Positions 37,101-46,205 are shown, numbered from the stretch's first letter. The stretch: DNA of 64,000 bases from Diadema setosum (GCA_033980235.1 CM067069.1:16043150-16107149), one strand, 5' to 3'. Notes: generated by a model not told the origin, from the sequence alone. Numbers and translations: made by a program.

Positions 37101-40100
37101 ATAGCGAGTCATAACATAATCAACTTGGCTGAAAAATAAACAAAAAAATGATCACTGACCTGCATCCCTGCTGGCTGTAGACGTACTCATCTGATCACCA
37201 GACGCCAATTCGTCGATATCTTTCTCGCTGTCGTAGACTTCGCGATCGTACTTCACATTCGAGGAGGAGGAAACAGTTCGCGATCTAGTGTTGACTGCAC
37301 GCAAGAAGAAAATCAGGATAAAATTTGTTGAAAGAGCATCTCTTCTCAGTAGGCTCACCCACATTCAGTTAACAACTTACATTGATACTGTACACACCAT
37401 GTATTCTTAAATGGGACTTGTATGACAGCTTTGCAAGTGGTCGGTATGATATTCAAAACAGTTACTCATGTAATCAAAGTATAACAAAACGATTACGCGA
37501 GGCCAGCATGTGGACCACTGTAAGTAATGATGCATCTGGCTACCACAATTTGTCAAACAATCAGCAAAGAAATATGGGCAGATGGTATAAAATGCTGTAA
37601 ATGCCATATGCATATTATATTGAGATGTTTAACTGTATGATAATATATTTCATGAGCATACTATTTCAGGCTTGTAAGACAGTTTCACAGGCAGTTGAAT
37701 TCTTGATAAAGAACCACAGCACAGAATAAGATGTAAGTATTTCCATATTCAGGTAGGCAATTTCCCACTTTTGTGATGATTTATAATGCAAATCTGGTAC
37801 TGGAGGAGATTTTCTGCAAATTGCTGATTTCAAGATTATTGGTGTACTTATTACTTTAACAAAAATAAATTGCATATTATTGCATTACATTATTGCATAT
37901 CATACAACACACATGTAAAGATCCTTGCCATCTGATTGGATGAATGCGGGTCACATGACATTAAGAAGAATCAGCTATCCCACGCTCACTCTTCATGGCA
38001 GTGCAATGGACATCTATTGACTGAATGATAAATCAAGTGAGCCTGCACAGCAACTTTAACCATTCTAATCACCTCCATTTTGTGTCCTTGAATAGAATGG
38101 TTAAACTAGCATGCTAATGTAATAAAGGGAACTACTGCAATCATAAACATTGAATGTTTGTATACTACAATGTGGTATGTACAGGAATATTGAATGCCAA
38201 TAAATGACCAAGACATGGCCTGAACAGATAAGGCACATACAGAACATGATAAACCTTGCTCATTGCACTCTCACCTCTGGTCGGAGCTGGGTTGGGGTTG
38301 AAGGGCTCTGTCTCCGAGGTGGAATCCGACGTCCTCTTTCTGTGTGGGTGATTCTTGTCCACCCCGTGACCTCTGGGGGGTGGGGTCAACATCTCCTCTC
38401 CGTTGGTAGATGATGCACCTGGGTGGAGCGGGATGCGCTCCTCGGCACTCTCCATCATCTGGGCTTGGGCCACGTCATTGTCCGGGAGACTTTCCGTCTC
38501 CATGTCCTCCGACAGGGTGAGCGAGTCGTTGGAGCGCGTCCGGTGGTAGGCATCCAGGGAAGGCGAGCCTGCCCGCATGCGTCGCCGGGGGTTGGGTTCC
38601 TTGTCCGCACTGGCATCAGTAGCTGTCGTGGGCCGACTGTCATCAACTGCGTCATCACTCTCGACAAAGACTGGCTCCTTGAGTTCTTCGTGGAGTCTGT
38701 CCATGATGCAGCGCAAGAATTCTTGAGAATCCTGATAATGAGACAAGATTAAAGAAATGAGTGATGATGAAAACCTAGATTGTATGTCAAACATCAAACA
38801 CCAGACATCAAAGTCCTCATTTGCACTAAGAACAAAATCTTTTTCTTTTCAAGGTACATGTGTAATGGGGGAGTGTAAACCAAAAACAGGCAGTGGTTTC
38901 TGAACTCTTTATGCGCCACTGTGTAATACCGCTGTGTGACACATTATTCAGAGACTGCAACAAAGGCATGCTTTGGGTAAACATTCTGTGTTTCAAATCT
39001 ATGCAAATTTTTACAGATTTTTGTTACGCTGTACATGCAATGAGTAAAATTGTAGAGAAAATGCGAAGCTTTGCTTTCGTGTAAAGTTTTATCACAGATC
39101 CATGATGATTTTTATTCAAATGATCAGTAGCTACATCATTGTCCAGGCATGACTCTTGCACACAAAACATTGTCAGAAATTAAATTAGTTAATCTACCTG
39201 TTGTGTGTATCCTTTGAACATTGGGAACACTGCCTTGAAACTGTTAACGAGGCTTGATGGGGTCATGTAGCTTGGCCTGAAGGGGATAAAAAAATAAGAC
39301 AAGGAAAACACAACAATTGTTAACATAACAACATACACATATACATGAAATTAAAAACAGACTGAAGAAAATAAGCCAAGGAAAGACAAACAGTTCTAAA
39401 ATATTGTGTCCATCTATCTTTGTCGTACAAGCAACTCCTGTTGTAAAATACTCCTCAGGACCGGCAGTTATCTTTCCACATGTCAAAATTTTCCAATAAC
39501 CCAAGGGAATTTTGCACCTAATAATTTTGGGACCTTAATTTGTTCCTCGCTGTAACAAAAATTGGTTATAGCAATGTTCATAGTAATGGGAGTGCCCTGT
39601 AATTGTAATTCTCTGAATTAATTACTGACAAGGTAACACTACAAGCTAACATTAGAAAATGTGCCAAATAACACAACAGAACAAGATTTGTGGTGTAAGG
39701 ATAGGCACAGTGTGGGCACAAAACCCTGAGAAAACATGATGCCTCAGTCACATTTCAGGGATGGAGGAATAAAACATAAATTAGGCTTTATTTTCAAATA
39801 AAAATTAGAAGGCTTTCTCCTCACCTTTTCCGCCCCCAAATATCCTCCATGAGACGTTGATATGCGGCCCCCAGGTAGGGCTTCTTCTCCGTCTTCACAA
39901 ATCCATTGCACTCCAAGAAAAAGTGGGTGAATGCAGGGCTGCACACACAGGTACAACGAAAACGTAGGATCGCTTTCCAATATCATATGGTCATTATATT
40001 TTTTTTTCCACAATCATAATTTGCTTTCGTCCCAGTAATTCAACAATGAAACAATAAAAAACCAAATATCACATCTTATTTTTTTCACAATCATATAAAT

Positions 40101-40491
40101 TCATATCTATAATTATGATCACACGCAAAAGCTTAAGAAACAATAATCAAAAAGGGAAATACCTGTAAATACACCTAACTTGGGATTTGCACTAAGAATA
40201 CAAAAGAAAAGAATCATAATACATGTACCATTCACACACACACAGACACATACACACACAAATGACTGGGAGAAACTAATACAATGACTATTGTTGTGGT
40301 GAGCATTTTGTTACACAAGAAAGTCAACATTAGATTTTGTCATATAATTGATATCCAAGAAACATCTAGACTCTTTTTGCTCTTTGCACAGTGTTAATGA
40401 TTTTCATGACTTTAAAAAAAAAGTTAGGGTCGGTATTTTAATGACTAAGAATTTCTTAGCATGTATTAACATCTGTCTTAGTGTTGTTTGC

Positions 40492-40582
<91 letters not shown>

Positions 40583-42065
40583 TAAACATAAACATGACAT
40601 GAAAAAAGGATAAAGGAAACAAATAATAATAATAACAACTTACCAGTTGGACAAAGCCTGGATACCAGAGTTCAGATAGCATGTATTTCCCAAGTTTCTA
40701 AGCCCAGTTAGTCCTAATAGAACAATATCCAAAGCAGAATCGAATAGATGTAACAAATCTGACATATTTCCTTGGTACTGTATATGCGATAATGCCATAT
40801 GTGTAATGATAATGTAAAATTACGTAAGATCTATTAGCACCAGTACAAATAGTGTCACAAGTATAAGTACCACCATCACTATCGTTATGCTAGTTTGCCA
40901 CCTTGCCATTACTGTAACTATACATCCTACTCTGGAACTTAATGATTTCACAGTTCAGTGGGCACAAACAAGCCAATTACGCTTCAAGTACTGTAACGCA
41001 ACATATTTTTGCAGCATGAAATTTTCGAAAATTGGAGACGATGGCCTTTTTCACAGAATGAAATTTCACGAATTGCCACTGGCATTCAATGCATACAGTG
41101 TAGACAAGAACTTCTGAGTGCACGTTAATTTCACAAGTCTTGGCTCTCGCAAACTTCGCAAAATTAAAATGCACACAAACATTTCTGGTTTAACAGTACT
41201 TGGTATCATGGCTCCCTACCTCTGGGTTTAGTGTCATCCAGGGCGATCTCATCAAGAGCCTGTGTGACTGGAGTGTTGACGGTGCGGAAACTTGGAATCC
41301 TGGTTTGGAGGCAGAGACATAACAAGTCAGTGGCATGGGGGCTGTACAATCCTAGGAATGAGAGTGCTGCTACAGTGGACTCCCGTTAGTATGAACTCCT
41401 CGGGACCGGCACTTTTCTTTCGTTAAATAAAAATTTCATTGTAACCAAACAAATAAACAAAAAAGACAAAGAGAGGATAATGTTATGGATTGAATTTTTA
41501 TTTCGTTGTAACCGGTATTTCGTTATAACCATGTTAGTTATAACTGGAGTGCACTGTACAAGAAAGAATTCTAATGAATACAACTCAAGACAAAAAATGT
41601 TTCATTTTCTTGTGGAAGTGGAGTAAAGTTTTGCTTGGGAGAAGCTGTTTAGACACTCTACTGGGAAAATATGTGAAACTTTAGAATTTTGTGACTGTCA
41701 GACGGGACATTCAACTGCATTGTTTGCTTTTTATTTATCACCAACGTCATGTTAAATGTGGAACACATTTCCACTTCAAAGTGGATCTTTCCTCTCTATA
41801 TCATTAACTGCATGAAAACATTCCTGAGTTAGTTTTTCTGCTTTGACTTAGTTTGAAAACACGTTCTGCCACCATAGCATTTTACTTTAGGAATTTTTGG
41901 ACAGATTATAAACACTTCAACCAGTGACACCTTAACCCTGAACAAACCATATCTGGAAAAAGAAGCAAAGGACAAAGGATTAACATGTATGAAGTAAGAG
42001 AAAAGAATTATTTGGTCAGAATTACTGAAGGTGTCATTCTTAAATATAAGAATCTCTTTTGTTGG

Positions 42066-42098
<33 letters not shown>

Positions 42099-45000
42099 TT
42101 TTTTTTGCTTTTCTCCTGTCATAATTGCAAAAAAGCCTGCCTGGACAATCATAAATAATAATCCTGAAAACTGCACGACCTTTTTGTACTGGAAAGGTGA
42201 TATAAGTCACAGACACTCAGAATTTGTTGCCATTTAATGTATCTGTGCATTGAAAGGATAGTTTGAATTACTGGTTAAAGGTGCATGGTCCCGGTGTTTT
42301 AGTCAAATGTGCATGTGGGCGCACGGCGCAAGTTTCCTATAGAGACCTACGCTATCGACTTCTCTTTGGCGCTTACGCTTTGGCCCACTTTCCCCGAGTC
42401 CGAAGAAGTCCGATTCACTGTAGTCAGTGGTCCGATCACAGTTCGGCTCATGATTCGGCTGAGCAGGATGACAGCTTAAGCAAACTTCTTTTGTGATGTC
42501 ATAATAACAAGCACATATGCACGCACCCTGGCATTGTAACAGACTGCGCGATGTGCAAAGAAGACAACAAAGGCAACGTTACTTAGCAACACCTACGCAC
42601 TTTACTCTTGATGACAGCTCAACTTCGGTAATCTTCGTATCAGTGCTAACGGTGATCGGCAGTATCATCAACAGCGCCATCTATACTACCGGGACTATGC
42701 CCCTTTAAGAGTAGCTAAGGATTATACAGTGGGTGCATGGATTCCAAAATGCACGCTTTGTTAAAAGTCTACCATTAGGACTACGAAGCATGTCCTCTAT
42801 GAGGACAGACTCAAACAATAAAGAAGACAACTTATTGCAAACTACAGAAGTCATACCCCACTTGATTAATGGAAAACGAAAATTGAATACCCAGGTATTT
42901 GGAAATCACATCCAGATCTGTGTCAATTGCATAACAGTGTCTTATACTTACTGTAAAGAGAAAATGTTTGCAGTGTTGAAATTTTCGCGCATTTCACGCA
43001 ACTAGAAACTAGCATGAAAATAAAAGCACATGAATATTTTTGCTTGCCATACGTTCCCGTACCACTGTCTCGATTCCGCGGAATTAAAAACACAAGAAAC
43101 TCTTCTTACCAGGTCGAGCACGAAAAATTAGTCACACGAAAATACCCGCTTTTACAGTATCCCTCAATACTCACTGGGAGTAATGTTCCTGGCCTGTCAT
43201 CGCCCCAGAGTGCTCCATAGCCTCCTCCTCATCACTTGTACCCTCATCCTCTTTCCCCCGCTGGCTGGCATGCTGGTGATGATGATGGGGATAGCGGTGC
43301 TGATGCTGGTGATGGTGATGGTGTCGTTGCTGGGCCACGCGCTCCGTCTCCTGGACGCTGATGTGCCGCTTGGTCACGTGATCGGGCACCGCCATCTGGG
43401 CCCGATCGGGCAGGAGGATGTTGGGGAACGCCTCTCGCTCGCACGCGTAACACCATGTGCGACGCGTCTGCAGGTTCATGGTCAAGTTATGCTTCTTACC
43501 CTGCAAGAAATAGTGCATTGAAGCATACAGTCACCTCCTTTTGGGATGTGTAGGGCCAAAATATGATTTTGAACAGAATCAATACAAATAAATAATAACA
43601 TAACATATCCTTATGTCAACATTCTTGTCATGAAAAATTCTATCTACAAGGTGTCAGCGATCAATGTATGCAAGAGTCATGATACACACAAAAACATTTT
43701 AGTGGTATTTTGAAAAGAGGATACTTGTAACAAATTTAAAGGAAACTTATCCTTTGAAAAGAACTGATCTCTTATTTTCAATGCAGATGACAACAAATAC
43801 AGATTATACTTCAAACTTGAAATCAGCTCTAATCACGTTAAAAGGCAATAGGTTAAACTTTTGCACTTTTCTGATAAATCTGTGAGAATTAATTATACTC
43901 CTTACAGCCAAATAGTTTTGATACAATGTTAAGTCCAAATACTGGTGAGTTAAACTGGGTTTGTATAAAGAACAATTATGTAAGTGTGTTCAGTTTTCCA
44001 ACTTACTACAGAGTGATCAGAGCTGTGGTCAGCGGCTGACTCTCCGCATCCAACATATCTACAGCCAGACTGGAGGAGGAAATAGAGAAACACTTGTTAA
44101 GTGCTAGCAATCAGAAATTATGCAAATTTACAATGGCACACATGGGCAGCAAAAAACAGCAAAAAACAATTGAACAGACACACACGTAAGTCAGAAATTG
44201 TGATTAACACAAACTAGACATAGTCCTGAGCTAAAATGAAGACAACTGGACTTTTCAAAATCAGACAAAAAAAAAAAAAAATTGTTACTGCTTCACACTA
44301 AAAGCCTAGATGTAGTATGGACAAACACAAGAGTCATTCTTGTTAGAGTGTGCAGCAAATTTTATTCAACACATTCTTATTTCTTCTTAATCAATTCATT
44401 TACATTGCTAAAAAAAAAAAGTAATGAGTCTTTACACACACAATCCTAGTTTTCTGCATGCTCAACTATGATGAATATAACAAGTATGATAATTTTACCT
44501 CATTCATTCAAACATTTATGATACTGTAAGTACTGTGGATGTGAAAGTCTCATTTAGATACCAAGTTCAAAGATACATGCATGTGAACATACACACACGC
44601 ATACACAAAGAAAAATAGTAGTTAAAAAGTAGTTACAACATCTCTATATACTTGAATCACACTGCAAATGGAAAGATTAAGTTGTGTACTTACCTCTAAG
44701 CACAGCCATAGATTTGGACCCTTTGCACTGCAGTCAAAACAGTTTCCCTGAAATGTTGATTGGAGTGAAATATTACATCTTAATACCATATAGTAATCAT
44801 TTCAAACCGTTTGGATGAAGCAGTTATTTTCTAAGTTCCATCCCCTGTCATTATCTTATAAAATGTAAAAGTGTGAATTTTTGTGCACTGAATTCACTCT
44901 TTCTAAGTCCAGTAGGATTATATAACAAGCACAACATTTGTGCATTTGTTTGTGTGTGTGGTTTTTAAAAAATCTTTTTGCTCTAGTTTCATGTCGTGCA

Positions 45001-45650
45001 AAATGTACACAAACTTTTGCATCTCGAAAATTTCAGCTTTTACAGTATTTCCCAAAGGAAGCATTCATATCCACTTATTTCCACCAAGATTATGAAATTC
45101 CCACAGACGTGGAATGTTTTTGCTTTTTCCCCATGTCAATTCAAATGACGACAAAAAAAAAACAAAACAAAAAACGAAGAGAAAAACAAGAAGAACCCTC
45201 CCCTCCTGACACAATTCAACTACTTCAAAATGGTTCTAATGTGCCAAAAAAAAAAAAAAAATCACACACACATTCAGCACAGAACCAACTCAGACTTCCA
45301 CTTAGCCATATGCTGCTTCACCCTTTGTGTATTTTGAGTTTCTAATTGGCACAGAAAACCCCATGGCATAGTACATACCGACCAAAGCCCTTGGTACAGA
45401 AAGGGTTTACCCACTGCCTATACAGTCAGGTACCTGACGAGTTTCGTTCACAATCGTCAGCAAATTACGAGTCTCGATGGGCATAGCTGCCATGTGATTT
45501 TACAATCCTAGATGCAAAACTTCCCCCTTTTTCACAAGTTTGCTGTACATTTCTCCAAGAAGTCCTCACCTTTGCAAAGCCTTCCAATTGCTCCTTTGTG
45601 AATTTTTCGACACATGCTATGTGCTGGCACTGCTTCCCGGCTTTACTCAT
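20506..45650 (-). CDS. USP20/33-like: Ubiquitin carboxyl-terminal hydrolase, USP20/USP33 type (25 coding exons)
   Basis: Cysteine protease that removes ubiquitin from target proteins. I joined 25 exons by GT-AG sites; the total is 2,907 nt, exactly in frame, giving 968 residues (human USP20 and USP33 are slightly over 900). Domain order: UBP zinc finger (about 8-95; ligand-type residues C8, H10, C30, C33, C43, C48, C53, H60, H64, H70, C83, C86); catalytic USP domain with Cys-box [10 protein letters not shown] (catalytic C213), QQDSQEF (from 288), a Ser/Asp/Pro-rich insert (about 300-486), CxxC pairs C515/C518 and C605/C608, HLKRFR (630-635), His-box GGHY (H690) and WYEYDD (D707); then two DUSP domains (about 752-850 and 853-945). 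No catalytic residue is missing, so it should be active. Mammalian USP20/33 act on VHL-related targets, HIF1A, DIO2, ROBO1 and receptors; substrates here are unknown. Mammals have two paralogues and I see one copy, so orthology to one or the other is not assigned. An unusual His/Gln tract lies at 126-142. Confidence 0.95.
21908..22650. repeat. Foldback structure with about 140 bp arms
   Basis: Left arm 21908-22045 (GGAGTTAAAGATAATA ... GCACTTTGGGGCGA read as complement) reappears inverted at 22496-22650: CCTCAAAAGTTTCCCTGAAT, AACTAACACTGTGAGACTTA and CCCCAAAGTGCTCTCAT are shared. The 450 bp spacer is GC-richer and contains an NRF-1-like site, a GTAAGT donor, a duplicated TATGGGGC...GCTGGTCGCAGT phrase and a (GCC)3/(GGC)3 palindrome at 22453-22475. 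It lies in the last USP intron. Confidence 0.7.
22100..22244 (+). promoter_or_regulatory. Promoter-like segment with NRF-1 site and donor
   Basis: TGCGCATGCGCT (22100-22111) is one base from the NRF-1 palindrome. About 130 bp later CTTAACTG/GTAAGT offers a plus-strand donor. No downstream plus-strand exon is seen, so an intronic antisense start is possible but unproven. Confidence 0.25.
22693..22761 (-). CDS. USP20/33-like: USP20/33-like exon 24 (DUSP2)
   Basis: Residues 886-909; [20 protein letters not shown], matching PPGPIDN of DUSP domains. Confidence 0.94.
23419..24226. mobile_element. 808 bp TTAA-bounded element, family D copy 1
   Basis: Ends TTAACCCTATTCTAACTGGG and the exact complement, with TTAA on both sides. 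Inside each end lies a G-run/GGGTCAATTTGACCC/C-run palindrome. A second copy in the same orientation is at 27350-28161. CCCTA next to TTAA is like piggyBac termini. No transposase is encoded. Confidence 0.85.
24720..24825 (-). CDS. USP20/33-like: USP20/33-like exon 23 (DUSP2)
   Basis: Residues 851-886; [20 protein letters not shown], the DUSP entry motif W-x-x-x-W. Confidence 0.94.
25646..25754 (-). CDS. USP20/33-like: USP20/33-like exon 22 (DUSP1 end)
   Basis: Residues 814-850; [17 protein letters not shown] followed by an Arg/Glu-rich helix ([14 protein letters not shown]). Confidence 0.94.
25810..26055. repeat. CAATTTCATTT phrase repeat with about 10-bp period
   Basis: The phrase CAATTTCATTT and close variants recur through about 240 bp at roughly helical spacing. 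No coding capacity. Confidence 0.75.
26813..26894 (-). CDS. USP20/33-like: USP20/33-like exon 21 (DUSP1)
   Basis: Residues 787-814; [20 protein letters not shown], the middle of DUSP1. Acceptor TCATAG, donor GTGAGT. Short and easy to miss, but required by phase and homology. Confidence 0.9.
27350..28161. mobile_element. 812 bp TTAA-bounded element, family D copy 2
   Basis: Nearly the same sequence as copy 1 throughout, with identical terminal inverted repeats. It differs mostly in homopolymer length, a C-run of more than 30 near 28110-28144, and scattered substitutions, so both insertions are fairly young. Confidence 0.85.
28468..28573 (-). CDS. USP20/33-like: USP20/33-like exon 20 (DUSP1)
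   Basis: Residues 752-787; [20 protein letters not shown] and [16 protein letters not shown], the DUSP signature. The acceptor has a weak pyrimidine tract (CTTTCCTCCAAAAACAG). Confidence 0.93.
28988..29591. mobile_element. GC-rich palindromic element with GACCCCGTTTACAGTGCG ends
   Basis: Termini GACCCCGTTTACAGTGCG and its complement bound about 604 bp filled with CTCGGCCGCGGCCGAG-type palindromes and GGCCAAATGCG phrases. Long open frames on both strands come from the palindromic composition. GAGGATATATA-type flanks occur on both sides. A segment near 29255-29395 also occurs at 19730-19850. Confidence 0.75.
30026..30089 (-). CDS. USP20/33-like: USP20/33-like exon 19
   Basis: Residues 730-751; [20 protein letters not shown], the short helix linking the catalytic domain to DUSP1. 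Confidence 0.93.
30680..30806 (-). CDS. USP20/33-like: USP20/33-like exon 18 (catalytic His/Asp)
   Basis: Residues 688-730; [11 protein letters not shown] with catalytic H690 and WYEYDD with D707; ends EAYVLFYR, the C-terminal edge of the catalytic fold. Confidence 0.95.
31440..31505 (-). CDS. USP20/33-like: USP20/33-like exon 17
   Basis: Residues 666-688; [15 protein letters not shown], the start of the His-box. Confidence 0.95.
31825..31969 (-). pseudogene. LINE C-terminal fragment
   Basis: The minus frame reads [20 protein letters not shown] then FKSELK, the well-known tail (G-x-R-A-F-S...P-x-L-W-N-S-L-P...F-K) of CR1/L2/RTE-type LINE polyproteins. Its upstream continuation is displaced to 32311 by the inserted element. 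Confidence 0.65.
31970..32310. mobile_element. hAT-like miniature element nested in a LINE
   Basis: Ends AGAGACTCCAAC and GTTGGAGTCTCTG. The 8 bp CATACATT flanks it on both sides (31962-31969 and 32311-32318), as expected for hAT insertion. The interior has CTCCCG/CGGGAG phrases. Confidence 0.75.
32311..32360 (-). pseudogene. Upstream part of the interrupted LINE fragment
   Basis: The minus frame [10 protein letters not shown] resembles the segment that precedes Y-G-x-R-A-F in LINE polyproteins. It joins 31969 across the nested element, with a frame offset. Confidence 0.4.
32529..32649 (-). CDS. USP20/33-like: USP20/33-like exon 16
   Basis: Residues 626-666; [12 protein letters not shown] is the family HLKRF box, followed by [18 protein letters not shown]. 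Confidence 0.95.
33003..33048 (-). CDS. USP20/33-like: USP20/33-like exon 15
   Basis: Residues 610-625, [15 protein letters not shown], closely like the human LRNGVKYCKVLRLPE segment. Confidence 0.94.
33521..33554 (-). CDS. USP20/33-like: USP20/33-like exon 14
   Basis: A 34 nt micro-exon, residues 599-610, [12 protein letters not shown]. It supplies the second CxxC (C605, C608) of the zinc ribbon. Flanking phases fit exactly. Confidence 0.92.
33841..33914. other. Compact hairpin, about 74 nt
   Basis: GCCTGAGCTTTTGATC pairs with GATCAAAAGCTCAGGC, and a further GCAGAAT/ATTCTGC pair leads to an 11 nt loop. A pre-miRNA shape is possible, but a short dispersed palindromic repeat is equally likely. 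Confidence 0.4.
34190..34330. repeat. Dispersed repeat with GGGATCTTTTACGTGCAT
   Basis: The phrases CGGGATCTTTTACGTGCATG and CACACGGGACC followed by GAGGGAC recall a repeat I associate with many marine invertebrate genomes. No open frame. Confidence 0.35.
34411..34484 (-). CDS. USP20/33-like: USP20/33-like exon 13
   Basis: Residues 574-599; [20 protein letters not shown], matching the conserved D-C-L-A-A-F-F segment. Confidence 0.95.
34937..35084. mobile_element. Foldback MITE, family A copy 2
   Basis: Ends GGGTCCCATTTCATAAAACT and AGTTTTATAAAAAGGGACCC are inverted. The interior phrase TCTGATTGGCTGAGAGCAAA is the complement of that in the element at 501-628. Non-coding. Confidence 0.65.
35817..35977 (-). 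CDS. USP20/33-like: USP20/33-like exon 12
   Basis: Residues 521-574 with [14 protein letters not shown], nearly identical to the human phrase, and a Trp-rich end ([12 protein letters not shown]). A long frame in another register here is a shadow. Confidence 0.95.
36108..36293. mobile_element. TACTGT-ended foldback element, family J copy
   Basis: Bounded by TACTGTGAATTCAG and GACGTTGACAGTA, with AAATTTTCGC and GCGAAAAATT inside. Related copies are at 40989, 42949 and 44977. Confidence 0.55.
36730..36830 (-). CDS. USP20/33-like: USP20/33-like exon 11
   Basis: Residues 487-520; a lysine run, then [13 protein letters not shown] and QCLTC (C515, C518), the first half of the USP zinc ribbon. Confidence 0.95.
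37160..37294 (-). CDS. USP20/33-like: USP20/33-like exon 10
   Basis: Residues 442-487, polar insert ([12 protein letters not shown], acidic YDSEKDIDE). Similarity to vertebrate proteins is low; inclusion rests on matching phase 1 splice sites and an open frame. It could be an alternative exon. Confidence 0.75.
38275..38731 (-). CDS. USP20/33-like: USP20/33-like exon 9
   Basis: Residues 290-442, the largest exon. It opens with [20 protein letters not shown] and then enters a low-complexity Ser/Asp/Arg/Pro-rich insertion, as in vertebrate USP20/33, where this region is variable and probably disordered. Confidence 0.94.
39198..39276 (-). CDS. USP20/33-like: USP20/33-like exon 8
   Basis: Residues 263-289, [20 protein letters not shown] to GYTQQ. 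It ends inside the QQDSQEF box, with the rest in exon 9. Donor GTAGAT is weaker than its neighbours. Confidence 0.92.
39428..39599. mobile_element. Pogo/Tigger-like miniature element, copy 2
   Basis: Starts CAAGCAACTCCTGTTG and ends CAATGTTCATAGTAATGGGAG then TGCCCTG, flanked by TA. It shares TCAGGACCGGCA with copy 41373-41556. Confidence 0.55.
39825..39938 (-). CDS. USP20/33-like: USP20/33-like exon 7
   Basis: Residues 225-263; contains [10 protein letters not shown] and [12 protein letters not shown], typical of the USP20/33 catalytic core. Confidence 0.94.
40491..40582. repeat. (CAA)n microsatellite
   Basis: About 30 CAA units in the intron after the catalytic-Cys exon. Poly-Asn, poly-Leu and poly-Val frames here are artefacts. 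Confidence 0.95.
40644..40713 (-). CDS. USP20/33-like: USP20/33-like exon 6 (catalytic Cys)
   Basis: Residues 202-225, including [17 protein letters not shown], the Cys-box of USP proteases with C213 as nucleophile. Donor ACTG/GTAAGT. It sits close to a long (CAA)n repeat in the following intron. Confidence 0.95.
40989..41198. mobile_element. Family J foldback element
   Basis: TACTGTAACGCAAC ... GGTTTAACAGTA, with AAATTTTCG and reversed CGCAAAATT phrases; degraded. Confidence 0.5.
41220..41299 (-). CDS. USP20/33-like: USP20/33-like exon 5
   Basis: Residues 175-202, [20 protein letters not shown], a linker leading into KPRGLTG. Phase 2 in, phase 1 out. Confidence 0.85.
41373..41556. mobile_element. 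Pogo/Tigger-like miniature element, copy 1
   Basis: CAGTGGACTCCCGTTAG at the left and TAACTGGAGTGCACTG at the right are inverted ends, with TA immediately outside both. The interior carries repeated TTTCGTTATAACC phrases. The CAGTG...TA arrangement is typical of pogo-type mariner elements. Non-coding. Confidence 0.7.
42064..42097. repeat. (TTG)n microsatellite
   Basis: TTG triplets followed by a T-run; gives poly-Cys and poly-Gln frames that are not genes. Confidence 0.9.
42275..42708. mobile_element. 434 bp TTAA-bounded element, family H
   Basis: TTAAAGGTGCATGGTCCCGG at the left and CCGGGACTATGCCCCTTTAA at the right. The interior is GC-richer and includes TGATGTCATAA (CRE-like) and GTTACTTAGCAAC (RFX X-box-like). 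No coding capacity. It sits in the intron between exons 4 and 5. Confidence 0.65.
42949..43159. mobile_element. Family J foldback element
   Basis: TACTGTAAAGAGAAAAT ... CCGCTTTTACAGTA with TTTTCGCGC and reversed CACGAAAAT phrases; ends 15 bp from the donor of exon 4. Confidence 0.6.
43175..43500 (-). CDS. USP20/33-like: USP20/33-like exon 4 (with His-rich tract)
   Basis: Residues 67-175. KKHNLTMNL and WCYACE complete the zinc finger. A linker follows with a His/Gln-rich run at 126-142 and an acidic segment ([11 protein letters not shown]). The tract is encoded by CAT/CAC-type triplets, so it probably arose by repeat expansion. Donor CCA/GTGAGT, phase 2. Confidence 0.93.
44007..44069 (-). CDS. 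USP20/33-like: USP20/33-like exon 3
   Basis: Residues 46-66 with CRYVGCGE and two further His ligands. The donor is taken as GTA/GTAAGT; a shift of three bases is possible but would only remove one Val. Confidence 0.92.
44694..44747 (-). CDS. USP20/33-like: USP20/33-like exon 2
   Basis: Residues 28-45, [18 protein letters not shown]. It carries the CxxC and the PNLW phrase of the UBP zinc finger. Phase 0 at both ends; donor GTAAGT. Confidence 0.93.
44977..45047. mobile_element. Family J, partial copy
   Basis: Only the right end is clear (CTCGAAAATTTCAGCTTTTACAGTA). Confidence 0.4.
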
Positions 45651-45690
45651 TTTTGGTCGATCCAGTGTCCTCGTTGCGTTGTGACCAAAA
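45570..45690 (-). CDS. USP20/33-like: USP20/33-like exon 1 (first coding)
   Basis: The acceptor GTACAG precedes 45690. 5' UTR runs to the ATG at 45650-45648 and coding continues to AAG/GTGAGG at 45570 (residues 1-27). It starts [13 protein letters not shown], aligning with the human USP20 start that also has a C-x-H pair. An in-frame ATG farther upstream (45758) lies before the acceptor and is not used in this model. Confidence 0.88.
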
Positions 45691-46205
45691 CTGTACAATG
45701 AAACAGAAACGGGACAGTCATATGAATTCTTGATGTGGCAATGTTTAAAGTAGTTCAACTTTATTGACCGATTCCACCCTTTCCATCTATTTTTCTCTTT
45801 TCTTTGGAGGAGCTAGGAGGTGGGGGGGGGGGGGGGGTAGAAACTGGGAGTAGGCCTAAACTTTACTTACTACTTAGGGAGTTTTCCTAGAATGACTTAA
45901 AAAAAAAAAAATACAGTGGCAGACGTAAAACAGTATTCAATATGTAGACAATTCAACCATCGGAGGGAGGTTACACACTGATAAATTTCTTCGTTGCTGC
46001 ATTAAATTATTCGCCTATCATTCGTAAATTTACTCACATTCATACAGTTCATAACTATCAAGAGGATAGGACCATCTCATACAAGGACGTAAATTTACAT
46101 TGCATTGTAAATGCCGACAAGACAATACATACATCCATTCAGCATCCTCTATTCATGTTCATTACTTGCTGCCATCTTCATGTCAGTCATGACTTAACAT
46201 TACAA

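Noticed and set aside
40348..40682. Poly-Asn / poly-Leu / poly-Val open frames
   Set aside because: Produced by the (CAA)n microsatellite.
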